Shown here in pieces: positions 17,871-26,261 of a DNA stretch of 64,000 nt; position 1 is the stretch's first letter, and each line of letters opens with the position of its first letter. The notes under the pieces were generated by a model. The model was not told where the DNA came from and ran no database searches. It worked only from the letters and a program-made list of their open reading frames with translations. This DNA is from Nostoc sp. 'Peltigera membranacea cyanobiont' N6 (lineage in GTDB: Bacteria; Cyanobacteriota; Cyanobacteriia; Cyanobacteriales; Nostocaceae), in contig NZ_CP026681.1 in NCBI RefSeq assembly GCF_002949735.1, forward strand, positions 5,362,001 to 5,426,000. Direction: 5' to 3'. The position numbers were made by a program, and so were the translations under genes.

Positions 17871-18061
17871 ATAGAATGTTGTACCTCATGTAAATTGGAA
17901 CCGCTATAGTCAACGCAATTTGTCAGAAATATTAATCGAGCCGTGTATTAAAATTGACAACTCTAAGATTTATGGTTGTAAAGCCTACTTATAAGTTATA
18001 AGTTATGATTTATGAGTTTTATTTCTAACTCCTAATTCCTAACTTTTTACCTGTACCGATC

Positions 18062-19264
18062 GTGAATCTACGCCGCCTGATTCCAATTTTTGATAGTTCA
18101 GTCTCCAACTGGGCACTAGAAGCGCGGTTGTTGCGCTGGTTAACGTTGATTTGGCTGTTCGTCGGCTTGATCATGCTATTTTCAGCATCCTATCCTGTCG
18201 CTGATGCCCGTCAGAATGATGGATTGTACTATTTTAAGCGTCAACTACTTTGGGTTTTAGTTTCCTTGATCGGATTCAATATTATTGTTAATTTGCCATT
18301 GCAGAAAATTTTGGGAGTATCCCATTGGTTTTTGTTGCTGTTTTTGGCGTTAATTTTTGTCACACTGATCCCAGGATTGGGAAAAAAGGCTTTTGATGCA
18401 GCGCGTTGGATTTCGATCGGGCCGGTTCCGATTCAACCCTCAGAATTAATTAAACCCTTTTTGGTACTACAAAGTGCGCGGCTTTTTGGTCAATGGGAAC
18501 GAATCAGTTGGCGGATTCGCTTGGCTTGGTTGGGTATTTTCGGTCTGGTACTTTTAGGAATTCTTGCCCAGCCTAACTTAAGTACAACAGCACTTTGTGG
18601 TATGACTATTTGGCTAATTGCTTTAGCAGCTGGCTTACCTTACAAGTACCTGGGAGGAACCGCAATTGGTGGAGTAATGTTGGCAATACTCAGTATTAGT
18701 ATTAAAGAGTATCAACGTAAGCGGGTGATGTCATTCCTTAATCCTTGGGCGGATGCTACAGGAGATGGCTACCAGTTGGTGCAAAGTCTACTCGCCGTGG
18801 GTTCTGGTAGAACTTGGGGTTCTGGATATGGGCTTTCTCAACAAAAGCTGTTTTATTTACCCATTCAGGATACCGATTTTATTTTTGCGGTGTTCGCTGA
18901 GGAGTTTGGTTTTGTTGGCAGTATGGTCTTGATGGTGCTTTTAGCGACATTTGCCACTCTTGGATTAATTGTGGCGCTGAAGGCTAAAAACCCAGTGCAT
19001 CAATTGGTAGCGATCGGTGTGACGATTTTGATGGTAGGACAATCATTGCTCCATATTGGTGTGGCTACAGGTTCTCTCCCGACTACTGGCTTACCTTTGC
19101 CCATGTTTAGTTATGGTGGTAATTCCATGATTGCTAGCTTAATAGCTGCTGGGTTGCTGATTCGAGTAGCACGCGAGAGTAATGAAGCTGAGGTCGTTCC
19201 GTTGCAAAAACCCCTGCTGGAAAATGGGCGTAAACGTCGAAGTTTTCATAAAACCAGGAATTGA
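18062..19264 (+). CDS. ftsW: Cell-division lipid II polymerase FtsW
   Basis: The 400-residue SEDS-family membrane protein has about ten spans. Family marks are PVPIQPSELIKPF in the first third, GDGYQLVQSLLAVGSGRTWGSG (only partly quoted here: YQLVQSLLAVGSG) with the periplasmic loop, DTDFIFAVFAEEFGF, and TTGLPLPMFSYGGNS near the end. It polymerises septal peptidoglycan together with a class B penicillin-binding protein. The start is a GTG. A RodA role is possible because the families are alike, but the sequence around TGLPLPMFSYGG fits FtsW. The C-terminal tail is short and basic. Confidence 0.88.
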   Translation: MNLRRLIPIFDSSVSNWALEARLLRWLTLIWLFVGLIMLFSASYPVADARQNDGLYYFKRQLLWVLVSLIGFNIIVNLPLQKILGVSHWFLLLFLALIFVTLIPGLGKKAFDAARWISIGPVPIQPSELIKPFLVLQSARLFGQWERISWRIRLAWLGIFGLVLLGILAQPNLSTTALCGMTIWLIALAAGLPYKYLGGTAIGGVMLAILSISIKEYQRKRVMSFLNPWADATGDGYQLVQSLLAVGSGRTWGSGYGLSQQKLFYLPIQDTDFIFAVFAEEFGFVGSMVLMVLLATFATLGLIVALKAKNPVHQLVAIGVTILMVGQSLLHIGVATGSLPTTGLPLPMFSYGGNSMIASLIAAGLLIRVARESNEAEVVPLQKPLLENGRKRRSFHKTRN

Positions 19265-19440
19265 CCTACACTGTGGATGAATATTTAACACTTTTGAATA
19301 CTTACTCGCCATATATCAAATTAGAGCCACACAACAAAGAGTCTTTACTTTTAGCGTTGAGGCATTGGATAGAAGATAAATTTGGAGGCACTCTTCAAAT
19401 TTCATACATATCTGCTTTTCACATCGCTCAAAAGGTATAG
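19264..19440 (+). pseudogene. Methyltransferase C-terminal fragment
   Basis: The frame starting at the last base of the ftsW stop stays open for 58 codons and reads like the end of a class I SAM methyltransferase: TVDEYLTLLNTYSPY, then LRHWIEDKFGGTL and ISYISAFHIAQK. The catalytic Rossmann part is missing and no start codon or ribosome site is present, so this is a decayed remnant. It suggests a rearrangement at the ftsW 3' end. Confidence 0.65.
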
Positions 19441-19514
19441 CTTATGAAATTTTGGTAAGTAAGATTGTGCTGGATAGATATCTTAACAATTAACTTACCA
19501 ATGGCGATCGCTTA

Positions 19515-21833
19515 TTAAAAACCTTGCCTTAGAGGTAAGGGACTCTTAAATGGGCTATTGTTGGGTGGCAGAGGAGGTGGAATTGGGTTAATGCTAGGTA
19601 TAGGAGTAGGCACTACTTTTTTGATAACTGTGATTGCAAACCCTCTTTGCTGGGGTTGTTGTTTGCCAGATATATCATTAACTTGCAGCGAAATTTGAGA
19701 TGGGAAGGCTAGATTGACTGGAAGTTGCTTTGAGCCAGCTAGTGGAACGTCATCCCCGTATGGCTGAAGTTTAACCTGAATATTTTCCCCTTCTACTCTC
19801 CAACTCAGAGTAGCAGTTGTTCCTTCTTTCAGTTCTAGATTTTGTTGTTCACTACCGTTGATTGTGAAAGAAACAATCTTAAATGGTTTAGGCAATATTT
19901 CTATTTTAGATTCAGTCTTTTTAGCACTAACTTTATCACTTCCATTATTAGGAAAAGCTTTGATTTCAAAGCCAAACTTACCAGCTTTGTATGCTGTTAG
20001 AGGAATATTTGTACATCGTAGCTGTTGATTTTGTTGTGTACACAGCTTTTTAAGCTTAGGGTCTGCAAGATTGCCTTGATTAAATTTATAAGTAATTGGT
20101 TCGCTATATGATGTACCATCATCTGCACTACCAGCAAGTTGAGCTTTTGCCAACAATAATGGACGGGCAATTGTCCAACTTAAAAGAATATTTTGACCTT
20201 TTATATACTGTAGTTTATCTGTTTGGAAACTAAGCACTTCAGCAATTTGTTTTTCAGCTATTTCTACTTGGGTTGTTTGACTTACGACTTGAGTCTTTGG
20301 AGAAAGGATTTCTATGCCATTACGATAAAAAGCTTGTAATTCAAAAGTGTAATTTCCTTTGGTTTTAACTCCAGTTTTAACATTGCTACAAATTAGCTCT
20401 TGTTTTTCTTGTACCTGACAAGGAGGTATTTCATTAGTACTTGCTTTACCCAGTGTTTCAGGAATGCCATTCCTAAAATCATAGGTAATAGGCTGAATTG
20501 CTTGGGAACCTTTAACCATCAGAATCAACATTTGCAATTGTTGATAGTTGTGAATATCCCACTTTAAAGCTACCTCATCCTCCTCTTCAGTAATTCGAGG
20601 ATTATTAGCACTGAAATTTTCTAATCTTAAAGGATCGGGGTTTAAAATTCGCCAGATGATAAATCCTATCCCTCCCAATAATCCTAAAATTGCCAAAATT
20701 AGCAGAAGAAATTGCCACCAAGGACGAGGTTTCCATACCAAACTTCCTTGGGGCAATGTGTTAGGTAGGGGTAAATTTGCTTGGTCTTTGATATCGAGTT
20801 GAAAGTTCACTACTAACCCTGCACCAAACCAAGGTCGTCGCCACCAAGGTCTGGGTTTGACCGTCAAATTGGCCACTGCACTTCTATTAGGCAATAATCT
20901 GACTTCAGTCGGATCGAATTTGTAAGTATATAGTTCTTCTTCGTCTCGACTTTTTAAGTCTAATATCAGTTCTCGGACAATATTACCCTGGTTTGTTAGT
21001 GATAATTCGTACTTGCCAAGACTACGGCTAACTTGTCCCAAAATAGTATTAAGTTCTATATCTAGGCGATAATTTGTTGGAATCTGGATATATACCAAAT
21101 CTAGTAATACTAAGTCGGGAGAGTTTTCTGAATACAAACGGATTGTCGGAGAATAGCTTCCCGCGAGGGTATCCCCAGGTGGGTGAAATTTCAACAATAT
21201 TTGACCTTGAGTACCAGGATTGAGTTCTAGTGCAGTCACATCAGATACTAACCCTGTACCCTCAAATCCAGTTGTCGGATAATTGATTGTGAACCAGTCT
21301 TCGTCTAAATCTGGACAACTCAAGCGAAACCTGTCTACGAGATAAGAGCGATTATCAACTATTACCTCCACTTGTAGAAATTCACTAGGATTGAAAACTA
21401 GCGGCTTATTAGGGTTGGTGTTCGGTCTAAGGGAAAATGTCGGGTCGTTCACCCGAATTGAAGTCTGTTCTTTGAGCAGAACCTTGATTTGGTTAGGGAA
21501 GGTTATGGGTGTATCTTGGGGATAATGTTGAGGGGAATCAACGACTAATGTATAGTCATAGGTTCCGGGGAGAGCATTTGCGGCGATTTGAAACTCAAAT
21601 TTTACTTCGTCACTATTCTGTTGGGGAGCTAATGCTAAACTTTCTCTAGGCGAACTAGACCAACCGGTTAAACTTTGAAATACTTCGTCAAAAACGAAAT
21701 ATAAGTCAATAACCGCACTTTGATCTCCTTGATTAATCACAACTATATAAAGTTCAATAGTATCTCCTGGCATCCCAAATTGAATTCCAGGTGGGTTGAT
21801 AATAACTTGCAGTGGATTAAATTTAGCTTGCAT
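19515..21833 (-). CDS. Large membrane protein with Ig-like domains
   Basis: I do not recognise a named family. From the ATG at 21833 (ribosome site AAGGGAG) it has 772 residues. Residues 1-370 are beta-rich and look like two or three Ig-like/CARDB-type domains with repeated phrases of the type PGDTIEL and NPGTQGQ. A single membrane span lies at about 374-395 (WWQFLLLILAILGLLGG), preceded by Pro-Trp-Trp motifs. The C-terminal half holds two or three more beta domains with cysteine pairs, and a Pro-rich tail. There is no signal peptide. The start is 13 bases after the stop of a similarly built WD40 protein, so the two form an operon and probably one complex. Confidence 0.7.
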   Translation of the reverse strand: MQAKFNPLQVIINPPGIQFGMPGDTIELYIVVINQGDQSAVIDLYFVFDEVFQSLTGWSSSPRESLALAPQQNSDEVKFEFQIAANALPGTYDYTLVVDSPQHYPQDTPITFPNQIKVLLKEQTSIRVNDPTFSLRPNTNPNKPLVFNPSEFLQVEVIVDNRSYLVDRFRLSCPDLDEDWFTINYPTTGFEGTGLVSDVTALELNPGTQGQILLKFHPPGDTLAGSYSPTIRLYSENSPDLVLLDLVYIQIPTNYRLDIELNTILGQVSRSLGKYELSLTNQGNIVRELILDLKSRDEEELYTYKFDPTEVRLLPNRSAVANLTVKPRPWWRRPWFGAGLVVNFQLDIKDQANLPLPNTLPQGSLVWKPRPWWQFLLLILAILGLLGGIGFIIWRILNPDPLRLENFSANNPRITEEEDEVALKWDIHNYQQLQMLILMVKGSQAIQPITYDFRNGIPETLGKASTNEIPPCQVQEKQELICSNVKTGVKTKGNYTFELQAFYRNGIEILSPKTQVVSQTTQVEIAEKQIAEVLSFQTDKLQYIKGQNILLSWTIARPLLLAKAQLAGSADDGTSYSEPITYKFNQGNLADPKLKKLCTQQNQQLRCTNIPLTAYKAGKFGFEIKAFPNNGSDKVSAKKTESKIEILPKPFKIVSFTINGSEQQNLELKEGTTATLSWRVEGENIQVKLQPYGDDVPLAGSKQLPVNLAFPSQISLQVNDISGKQQPQQRGFAITVIKKVVPTPIPSINPIPPPLPPNNSPFKSPLPLRQGF

Positions 21834-21846
21834 GTCATTGACTCCC

Positions 21847-24081
21847 TTATTTGACGTGGTGTAGTTTGACCTGAAAATCTTCACTACCACTCACAATCAT
21901 GGTTCCTTGATTAGTTTTCAAGTCGATGTTATTAATTTTTTTAGAACTTTGGTAAATTGTTTTACCTTCTGCTGCCTTTATTTTGTCGAGTTTGTGTTCA
22001 GGGGTTAAGTACCAAATTACCACTCGTCCATCATCGCCACCACTTACTAAGAGACTACCATCCCCACTAAATGCCAGACTACGCACAGATGTTTTTGATG
22101 CTGCCCAACGATCTATTGGCGAACAATTCAGTTCATTGATTTTTTCCTGCGGATTGCGATTTTTGCGAGTTTGGCACTGATTCAAATTCCAAATTGTAAT
22201 GAATCCCGCAGAATCAGAAGTTGCTAGGATTTTTTCTGCCGAGTTAGGAACAAAAGCCAATCCCCAAATATAGTCTTCACGCCCAATTAATGGGTCTAGT
22301 TTTTCTAGATTTTGCACTGATAAAGCTGGGAATTGTTTATCAGATGGGGTTGGATTCCATTGCCACAAGATGAAACGCTTAAAGTTTCCAGCAATTACTA
22401 GAGTTTTTGCATCTGGGCTGAGATTTAATGCCCGGACTTGGAAACCTGATAGTTTCAATGTACTTTGTACATCGATAACTTGCGGTTCTGGCAGAAAATC
22501 GCTGTTAGGTGCCGATCTTGACCATACTCTAACTTTACCACTGCCATAGCCACTGAATAAGTTAAGTGAGTTTGAGGTGAAAGCTAAGTCAAAAACGCGA
22601 TCGCCTTTTGCTTTAGGATCTTTAAGGTCTTGAAGTTGACCGATCTTTGCACCTGATGGTACATCTCTGAGTTCAATTACACCATTATCTAAACCAACAG
22701 CAACACGATCGTTTTGTAAAGGCATGAAGCGTAAGACTTCTACAGCGTCATCGGTAATTGCCATCAAACCCTTGGGCTGTTGGTGTCGATCGCAAGCAAT
22801 GGGTTGCCCAGAGTATGTTACTGTATCGTCGGGGTCTAAACTATCAGTACCAATTCTCCAAAGTCTTAATGTACAATCATCTGAGCCACTGATCGCAGAT
22901 AAACCAATGCCGCTAAAACGCACTGAGTTTACGGAACGTGTATGCATTACATCTCTTGGTTGCAGTAATAATGCTAGGAGTGCGGCTAATAGTGCGATCG
23001 CAGCTAGTTGCAGCCATAGAGGTATAATCGGCTGAGTCTCTACTTCTAATGTCTGCGTAGCTGGATCTGTACTCCCTAAACGTTGGTCGGATAATTCAGA
23101 TTTGGCTTCTAATAAGAGAGTTTTGCCAATTCCTACCCAAGGGCGTTTTGTTTTCACATCGAGAATAACTTTACTTGTTTCTCCTAAATGGAGGTTGGCA
23201 ACTTCGGGAAGCTTTTTGAAACTGCATTTTCGCCCGTCTCTACCCTGTACCTGCACATTAATTTGCTGGTTGAGGTTGCTAGCATTTTTAAATAGTAATT
23301 CAAAAGAAGCTGTATGAGATTTCCAGTTAGGCAACCATGCCGATTTACTAGGAATTTTCAGGTGTTTTTGGGTGGTGGTAAAATCTATAAAACCCACAGG
23401 TAAAACTTCAATTTTGCCTTCAGCATTGGTTGGATAACCATTATTGCTAACAGCTTCAATAGTAAAAGGGTAATTTTGGCTGGGTGCTTGGACTACAGAA
23501 GGAGGTTGACATTGAAATGTGGCTTCTGCCGAGCCACCTGGTTCTAGAGATAATCGGCGTTCTGCACTACCTGTCAGCCAAGATGGATCGACACCTGTAA
23601 AACGTAGCACCACATTAGTTGGTTGTTGCCCCAAATTCCGCACCCGTACTGGTATATCTACAGAATTGCGGGGATAAACTTGGAACTCTCGCACAGGTAA
23701 TTCTACACTTAAATGTGTTGGTCTGTTGTCTCGCTCGATTTTCAGGCGCAGCACAAGTCTGCACTGTTGTGCTAATTGCGGTGAAAAAATATTCACCATC
23801 AGGTTAACAGTACCGACAAATCCCGGAATCGGTGTATTGAATATGAAGACTTGGAATATGGTACTACTCCCTGGTGGTTTAGCTGCTGCCACCTCTGGTT
23901 CGAGTCGATACCAACGATATCCTGTATTCCGGGTTTCTCCGGCGGCGGTAATTTCTATCTGAAAATTGACAAAGCGATCGCTATCATTATTGACAGTTAC
24001 CTCAAATGATACAGGAGTATCACCTGGACGAAAGGTTAAGTTCTGAGTAGAAAGACTGGCATTAATAACGCTTTTTTCCAT
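21847..24081 (-). CDS. Ig-like/WD40 membrane protein
   Basis: The 744-residue protein has three parts. Residues 1-350 contain about three Ig-like domains with PGDTPVSFEVTV-type strands and an RPWVGIGK phrase that echoes RPWFGAG in the partner. One membrane span lies at about 354-374 (an Ala/Leu-rich run). Residues 385-744 form about seven WD40 blades with typical endings such as CTLRLWRI, GKVRVWSR, GFITIWNL and GRVVIWYL, probably a full propeller. There is no signal peptide. It lies directly upstream of the second Ig-like membrane protein in one operon. It may scaffold an envelope or regulatory complex; the function is unknown. Confidence 0.75.
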   Translation of the reverse strand: MEKSVINASLSTQNLTFRPGDTPVSFEVTVNNDSDRFVNFQIEITAAGETRNTGYRWYRLEPEVAAAKPPGSSTIFQVFIFNTPIPGFVGTVNLMVNIFSPQLAQQCRLVLRLKIERDNRPTHLSVELPVREFQVYPRNSVDIPVRVRNLGQQPTNVVLRFTGVDPSWLTGSAERRLSLEPGGSAEATFQCQPPSVVQAPSQNYPFTIEAVSNNGYPTNAEGKIEVLPVGFIDFTTTQKHLKIPSKSAWLPNWKSHTASFELLFKNASNLNQQINVQVQGRDGRKCSFKKLPEVANLHLGETSKVILDVKTKRPWVGIGKTLLLEAKSELSDQRLGSTDPATQTLEVETQPIIPLWLQLAAIALLAALLALLLQPRDVMHTRSVNSVRFSGIGLSAISGSDDCTLRLWRIGTDSLDPDDTVTYSGQPIACDRHQQPKGLMAITDDAVEVLRFMPLQNDRVAVGLDNGVIELRDVPSGAKIGQLQDLKDPKAKGDRVFDLAFTSNSLNLFSGYGSGKVRVWSRSAPNSDFLPEPQVIDVQSTLKLSGFQVRALNLSPDAKTLVIAGNFKRFILWQWNPTPSDKQFPALSVQNLEKLDPLIGREDYIWGLAFVPNSAEKILATSDSAGFITIWNLNQCQTRKNRNPQEKINELNCSPIDRWAASKTSVRSLAFSGDGSLLVSGGDDGRVVIWYLTPEHKLDKIKAAEGKTIYQSSKKINNIDLKTNQGTMIVSGSEDFQVKLHHVK

Positions 24082-24201
24082 ACTATTACTTATAATATTT
24101 TTTTATACTCTGGATGATTAGCACTATTAAAAAATTAATGTCTGCGAAAACGTGACTATTTGCTAATGGTAATAATATCAGTATTTTTACTAGTATTACT
24201 G

Positions 24202-24313
24202 CTATAGGAATCCGGTTTGATTTCTGAAAAGATACGTAGGGTGCGTTACGAACTCCGTTCTAACCACCCTACAATAGCTAATTTTGTTCAAAAATCAAAT
24301 AGTAATCCTATAT
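24202..24313. mobile_element. MITE-like element, family B copy 1
   Basis: The left end reads CTATAGGAATCCGGTTTGAT and the right end is its imperfect inverse, with CAAAAATCAAATAGTAATCC before TATATG. Inside, GTAGGGTGCGTTA faces CCACCCTAC. Related copies lie at 42386-42482 (partial), 50366-50558 and 63289-63394. It has no coding capacity. Confidence 0.65.
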
Positions 24314-24503
24314 GTCAGCCTAAATAACAGGCTTATTTAAAAATGGGAAGAAACTTCACAATTCATTAATGCAGAGTTAGATGAAAAGGGCAATTTAATA
24401 AATATTGGGTAAGACGTGGGTAAAGTAGCGATCGCCCCAATGTGCGATGAAGAATATAAATTTTGGTTAAATTAGTATTTTGATTAACTAGATATGTTGC
24501 TTA

Positions 24504-24537
24504 ATTTTGGATTTTAGATATCTCTAAAATCCAAAAT
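24504..24537. repeat. Perfect palindrome downstream of rpiA
   Basis: ATTTTGGATTTTAGA and its exact inverse flank a TATC loop, giving a 15-bp stem ten bases after the rpiA stop. It has no clear T-run, and it is built from the same GGATTTT words found as tandem repeats elsewhere. It may aid termination. Confidence 0.6.
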
Positions 24538-24546
24538 CTATAACTC

Positions 24547-25254
24547 TTAAAGTTGCCGCACTAATGGCTGACCATCTTTAACTTCACCGACTAAAACTAA
24601 ATCGACACAGTTAACAAAGATACCATTTTCCAGAACACCGGGAATGTTATTCAATATCTTTTCTAAGCTGACTGGATCTTCAATAGAGTCAAATCTGACA
24701 TCTAAGACAAAGTTTCCTTGGTCAGTGATAACTGGGCCAGCTTTTTTGATACCCATGCGGAGTTCTGGTTTACCGCCGAGTTTTTTGATGGCATTGGTAA
24801 CAGGAGTAATTGCCATTGGAATCACTTCCACGGGCACTGCGAAACTAGAACCTAAGCGGTCTACCAACTTACCACTATCGACGACGACGATAAACTGCTC
24901 TGCTAGGTAGTCTACGACTTTTTCGCGGGTATGTGCTGCACCACCGCCTTTAATCAAATTCTTCTGCGGATCGACTTCATCTGCCCCATCAATGGCAATA
25001 TCGATGTGGTCAATGGCATCCAAAGTGGCGAGAGGGATACCGTACTGTTTCGCCAGCACTTCTGACTGAAACGAGGTAGGAATGCCAATGATATCTTTGA
25101 GTTCGCCAGACTTGAGGCGATCGCCTAAATACTGAATCGTATATGCTGTAGTTGACCCCGTACCCAACCCCACAATGGAACCCGACTTGACTAGGGCGGC
25201 GGCGGCTTTGCCAACTTCTTGCTTCATCAACTTTACGGGATCTGCTGCTGTCAT
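24547..25254 (-). CDS. rpiA: Ribose-5-phosphate isomerase A
   Basis: RpiA interconverts ribose 5-phosphate and ribulose 5-phosphate in the Calvin cycle and pentose phosphate pathway. The 235-residue protein has the family marks GLGTGSTTAY near the start, IDIAIDGADEVD with the catalytic acids, LIKGGGAAHTREK and a SGKLVDRLG segment. The ATG at 25254 is preferred over an upstream TTG because AGGAG stands eight bases before it. The gene is alone between the WD40 operon and the SLH gene. Confidence 0.97.
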   Translation of the reverse strand: MTAADPVKLMKQEVGKAAAALVKSGSIVGLGTGSTTAYTIQYLGDRLKSGELKDIIGIPTSFQSEVLAKQYGIPLATLDAIDHIDIAIDGADEVDPQKNLIKGGGAAHTREKVVDYLAEQFIVVVDSGKLVDRLGSSFAVPVEVIPMAITPVTNAIKKLGGKPELRMGIKKAGPVITDQGNFVLDVRFDSIEDPVSLEKILNNIPGVLENGIFVNCVDLVLVGEVKDGQPLVRQL

Positions 25255-25552
25255 TCCCAAAACTCCTGAAAAACTGACTATAGTCCATATTAGTGGGCAG
25301 ATAACGTCAAAAGATGAAAGCTAAAAAACAAGTTTTTGCTGATTTCTACTTCCTTTATTAGGAACTTACAAAAAATAAAACATCCTAGTGTTCGGAACAA
25401 AGGAAAAGCTACACCATACATAGCTACGCAACATTGTCCAGCCTAAATTCGTCACTAGCTGAGTTACAGGTTATTAGGAACAGCAAATTTTGCGTTAATC
25501 TCAGTAACGTAGTTTTTGAAATTCACGTTAGCGGCTAAAAGTGGTTATGGTA

Positions 25553-26227
25553 ATGCGTCAGCTTTCAATTACTCTATCTTTAGTGGCACTACTACAAAAT
25601 TTACCAGCAATTGCTCAAGTGCCAGAAACTACTTCTGCAATCCCATCTGATTCCATTCAACAGGTAACTGCTGCTAAATGGATGACAAACTTTTCTGATG
25701 GCAAGTTTTATCCAGAAAGGTTACTGAGTCGGGCCGAATTAGCATCAATTATGGTAAAGGCATTTCGGCTAGATAAAAGAGAAGCTGTTAGCAAAGAAAA
25801 TTTAGTTATTCCAGATGTTCCTCGTTCTTATTGGGCATTTAATGATATACAGACAGTCTTAAAAACTGACATCATGAAAGGCTATCGAGGCAATGAATTC
25901 TTTCCTAACCAAAAGGTGACAAGGGCAGAAGCTCTGGCTATTTTCGCCCAGGCTTATGGTGTATTTCAATTTCCTGATGCTGCTGTGAATGAGATTCTGG
26001 CTTCCCATCCAGATGAAAAATCTATCCCAACTTGGGCTAGAAAAGCGATCGCTACGGTAGCTAGTGAGGGATTTCTCAACACAGATGCCCAAGGTAATAT
26101 TTTCCCATTGAAACCCGTTACCCGTGGAGATATGGCTTATGTATTGAGTAAATATTTACAACGACAACAGCAACAACCTGAAACACCAGAAGTTCCGATG
26201 ATTCCAAATAGCCCACAATCACCCTAG
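25553..26227 (+). CDS. SLH-domain secreted protein
   Basis: After a signal peptide (QLSITLSLVALLQNLPAIA) the protein carries three S-layer-homology-like segments: around residues 40-75 (FSDGKFYPERLLSRAE), 85-135 (IPDVPRSYWAFNDIQ, then GNEFFPNQKVTRAEAL) and 155-205 (FPLKPVTRGDMAYVL). The C-terminus is Gln/Pro-rich. SLH domains usually bind secondary cell-wall polymer, and in cyanobacteria they also occur in outer-membrane porins, but no porin barrel follows here. Three in-frame starts (GTG 25541, ATG 25547, ATG 25553) lie close together; the last gives the most usual signal peptide. Confidence 0.85.
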   Translation: MRQLSITLSLVALLQNLPAIAQVPETTSAIPSDSIQQVTAAKWMTNFSDGKFYPERLLSRAELASIMVKAFRLDKREAVSKENLVIPDVPRSYWAFNDIQTVLKTDIMKGYRGNEFFPNQKVTRAEALAIFAQAYGVFQFPDAAVNEILASHPDEKSIPTWARKAIATVASEGFLNTDAQGNIFPLKPVTRGDMAYVLSKYLQRQQQQPETPEVPMIPNSPQSP

Positions 26228-26261
26228 CTAAATTTTATTTAGTCAAGTAACCTACTTACAA

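Larger units (their letters stand above)
17476..18061. repeat. Intergenic repeat-rich region
   Basis: No gene is seen. The 586 bases carry several dispersed-repeat types: a segment near 17608-17655 with GCTACGCATAGC, an 89-base element at 17712-17800 bounded by imperfect inverted ends TGTCATT(G/A)CGA, and a strong hairpin at 17833-17870. The last 60 bases before ftsW are built of degenerate TTATGA/TAACTCC-like short repeats. A short open frame over 17680-17874 is repeat-derived, not a gene. Confidence 0.6.
24082..24546. other. Intergenic region with a miniature element and a palindrome
   Basis: No gene is seen. It holds a small inverted-repeat element (24202-24313) and a perfect long palindrome just downstream of rpiA (24504-24537). 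The remainder is AT-rich with one HIP1-like site. Confidence 0.6.

Noticed and set aside
17680..17874. Open frame of 64 codons upstream of ftsW
   Set aside because: It is made entirely of dispersed-repeat sequence and hairpin arms.
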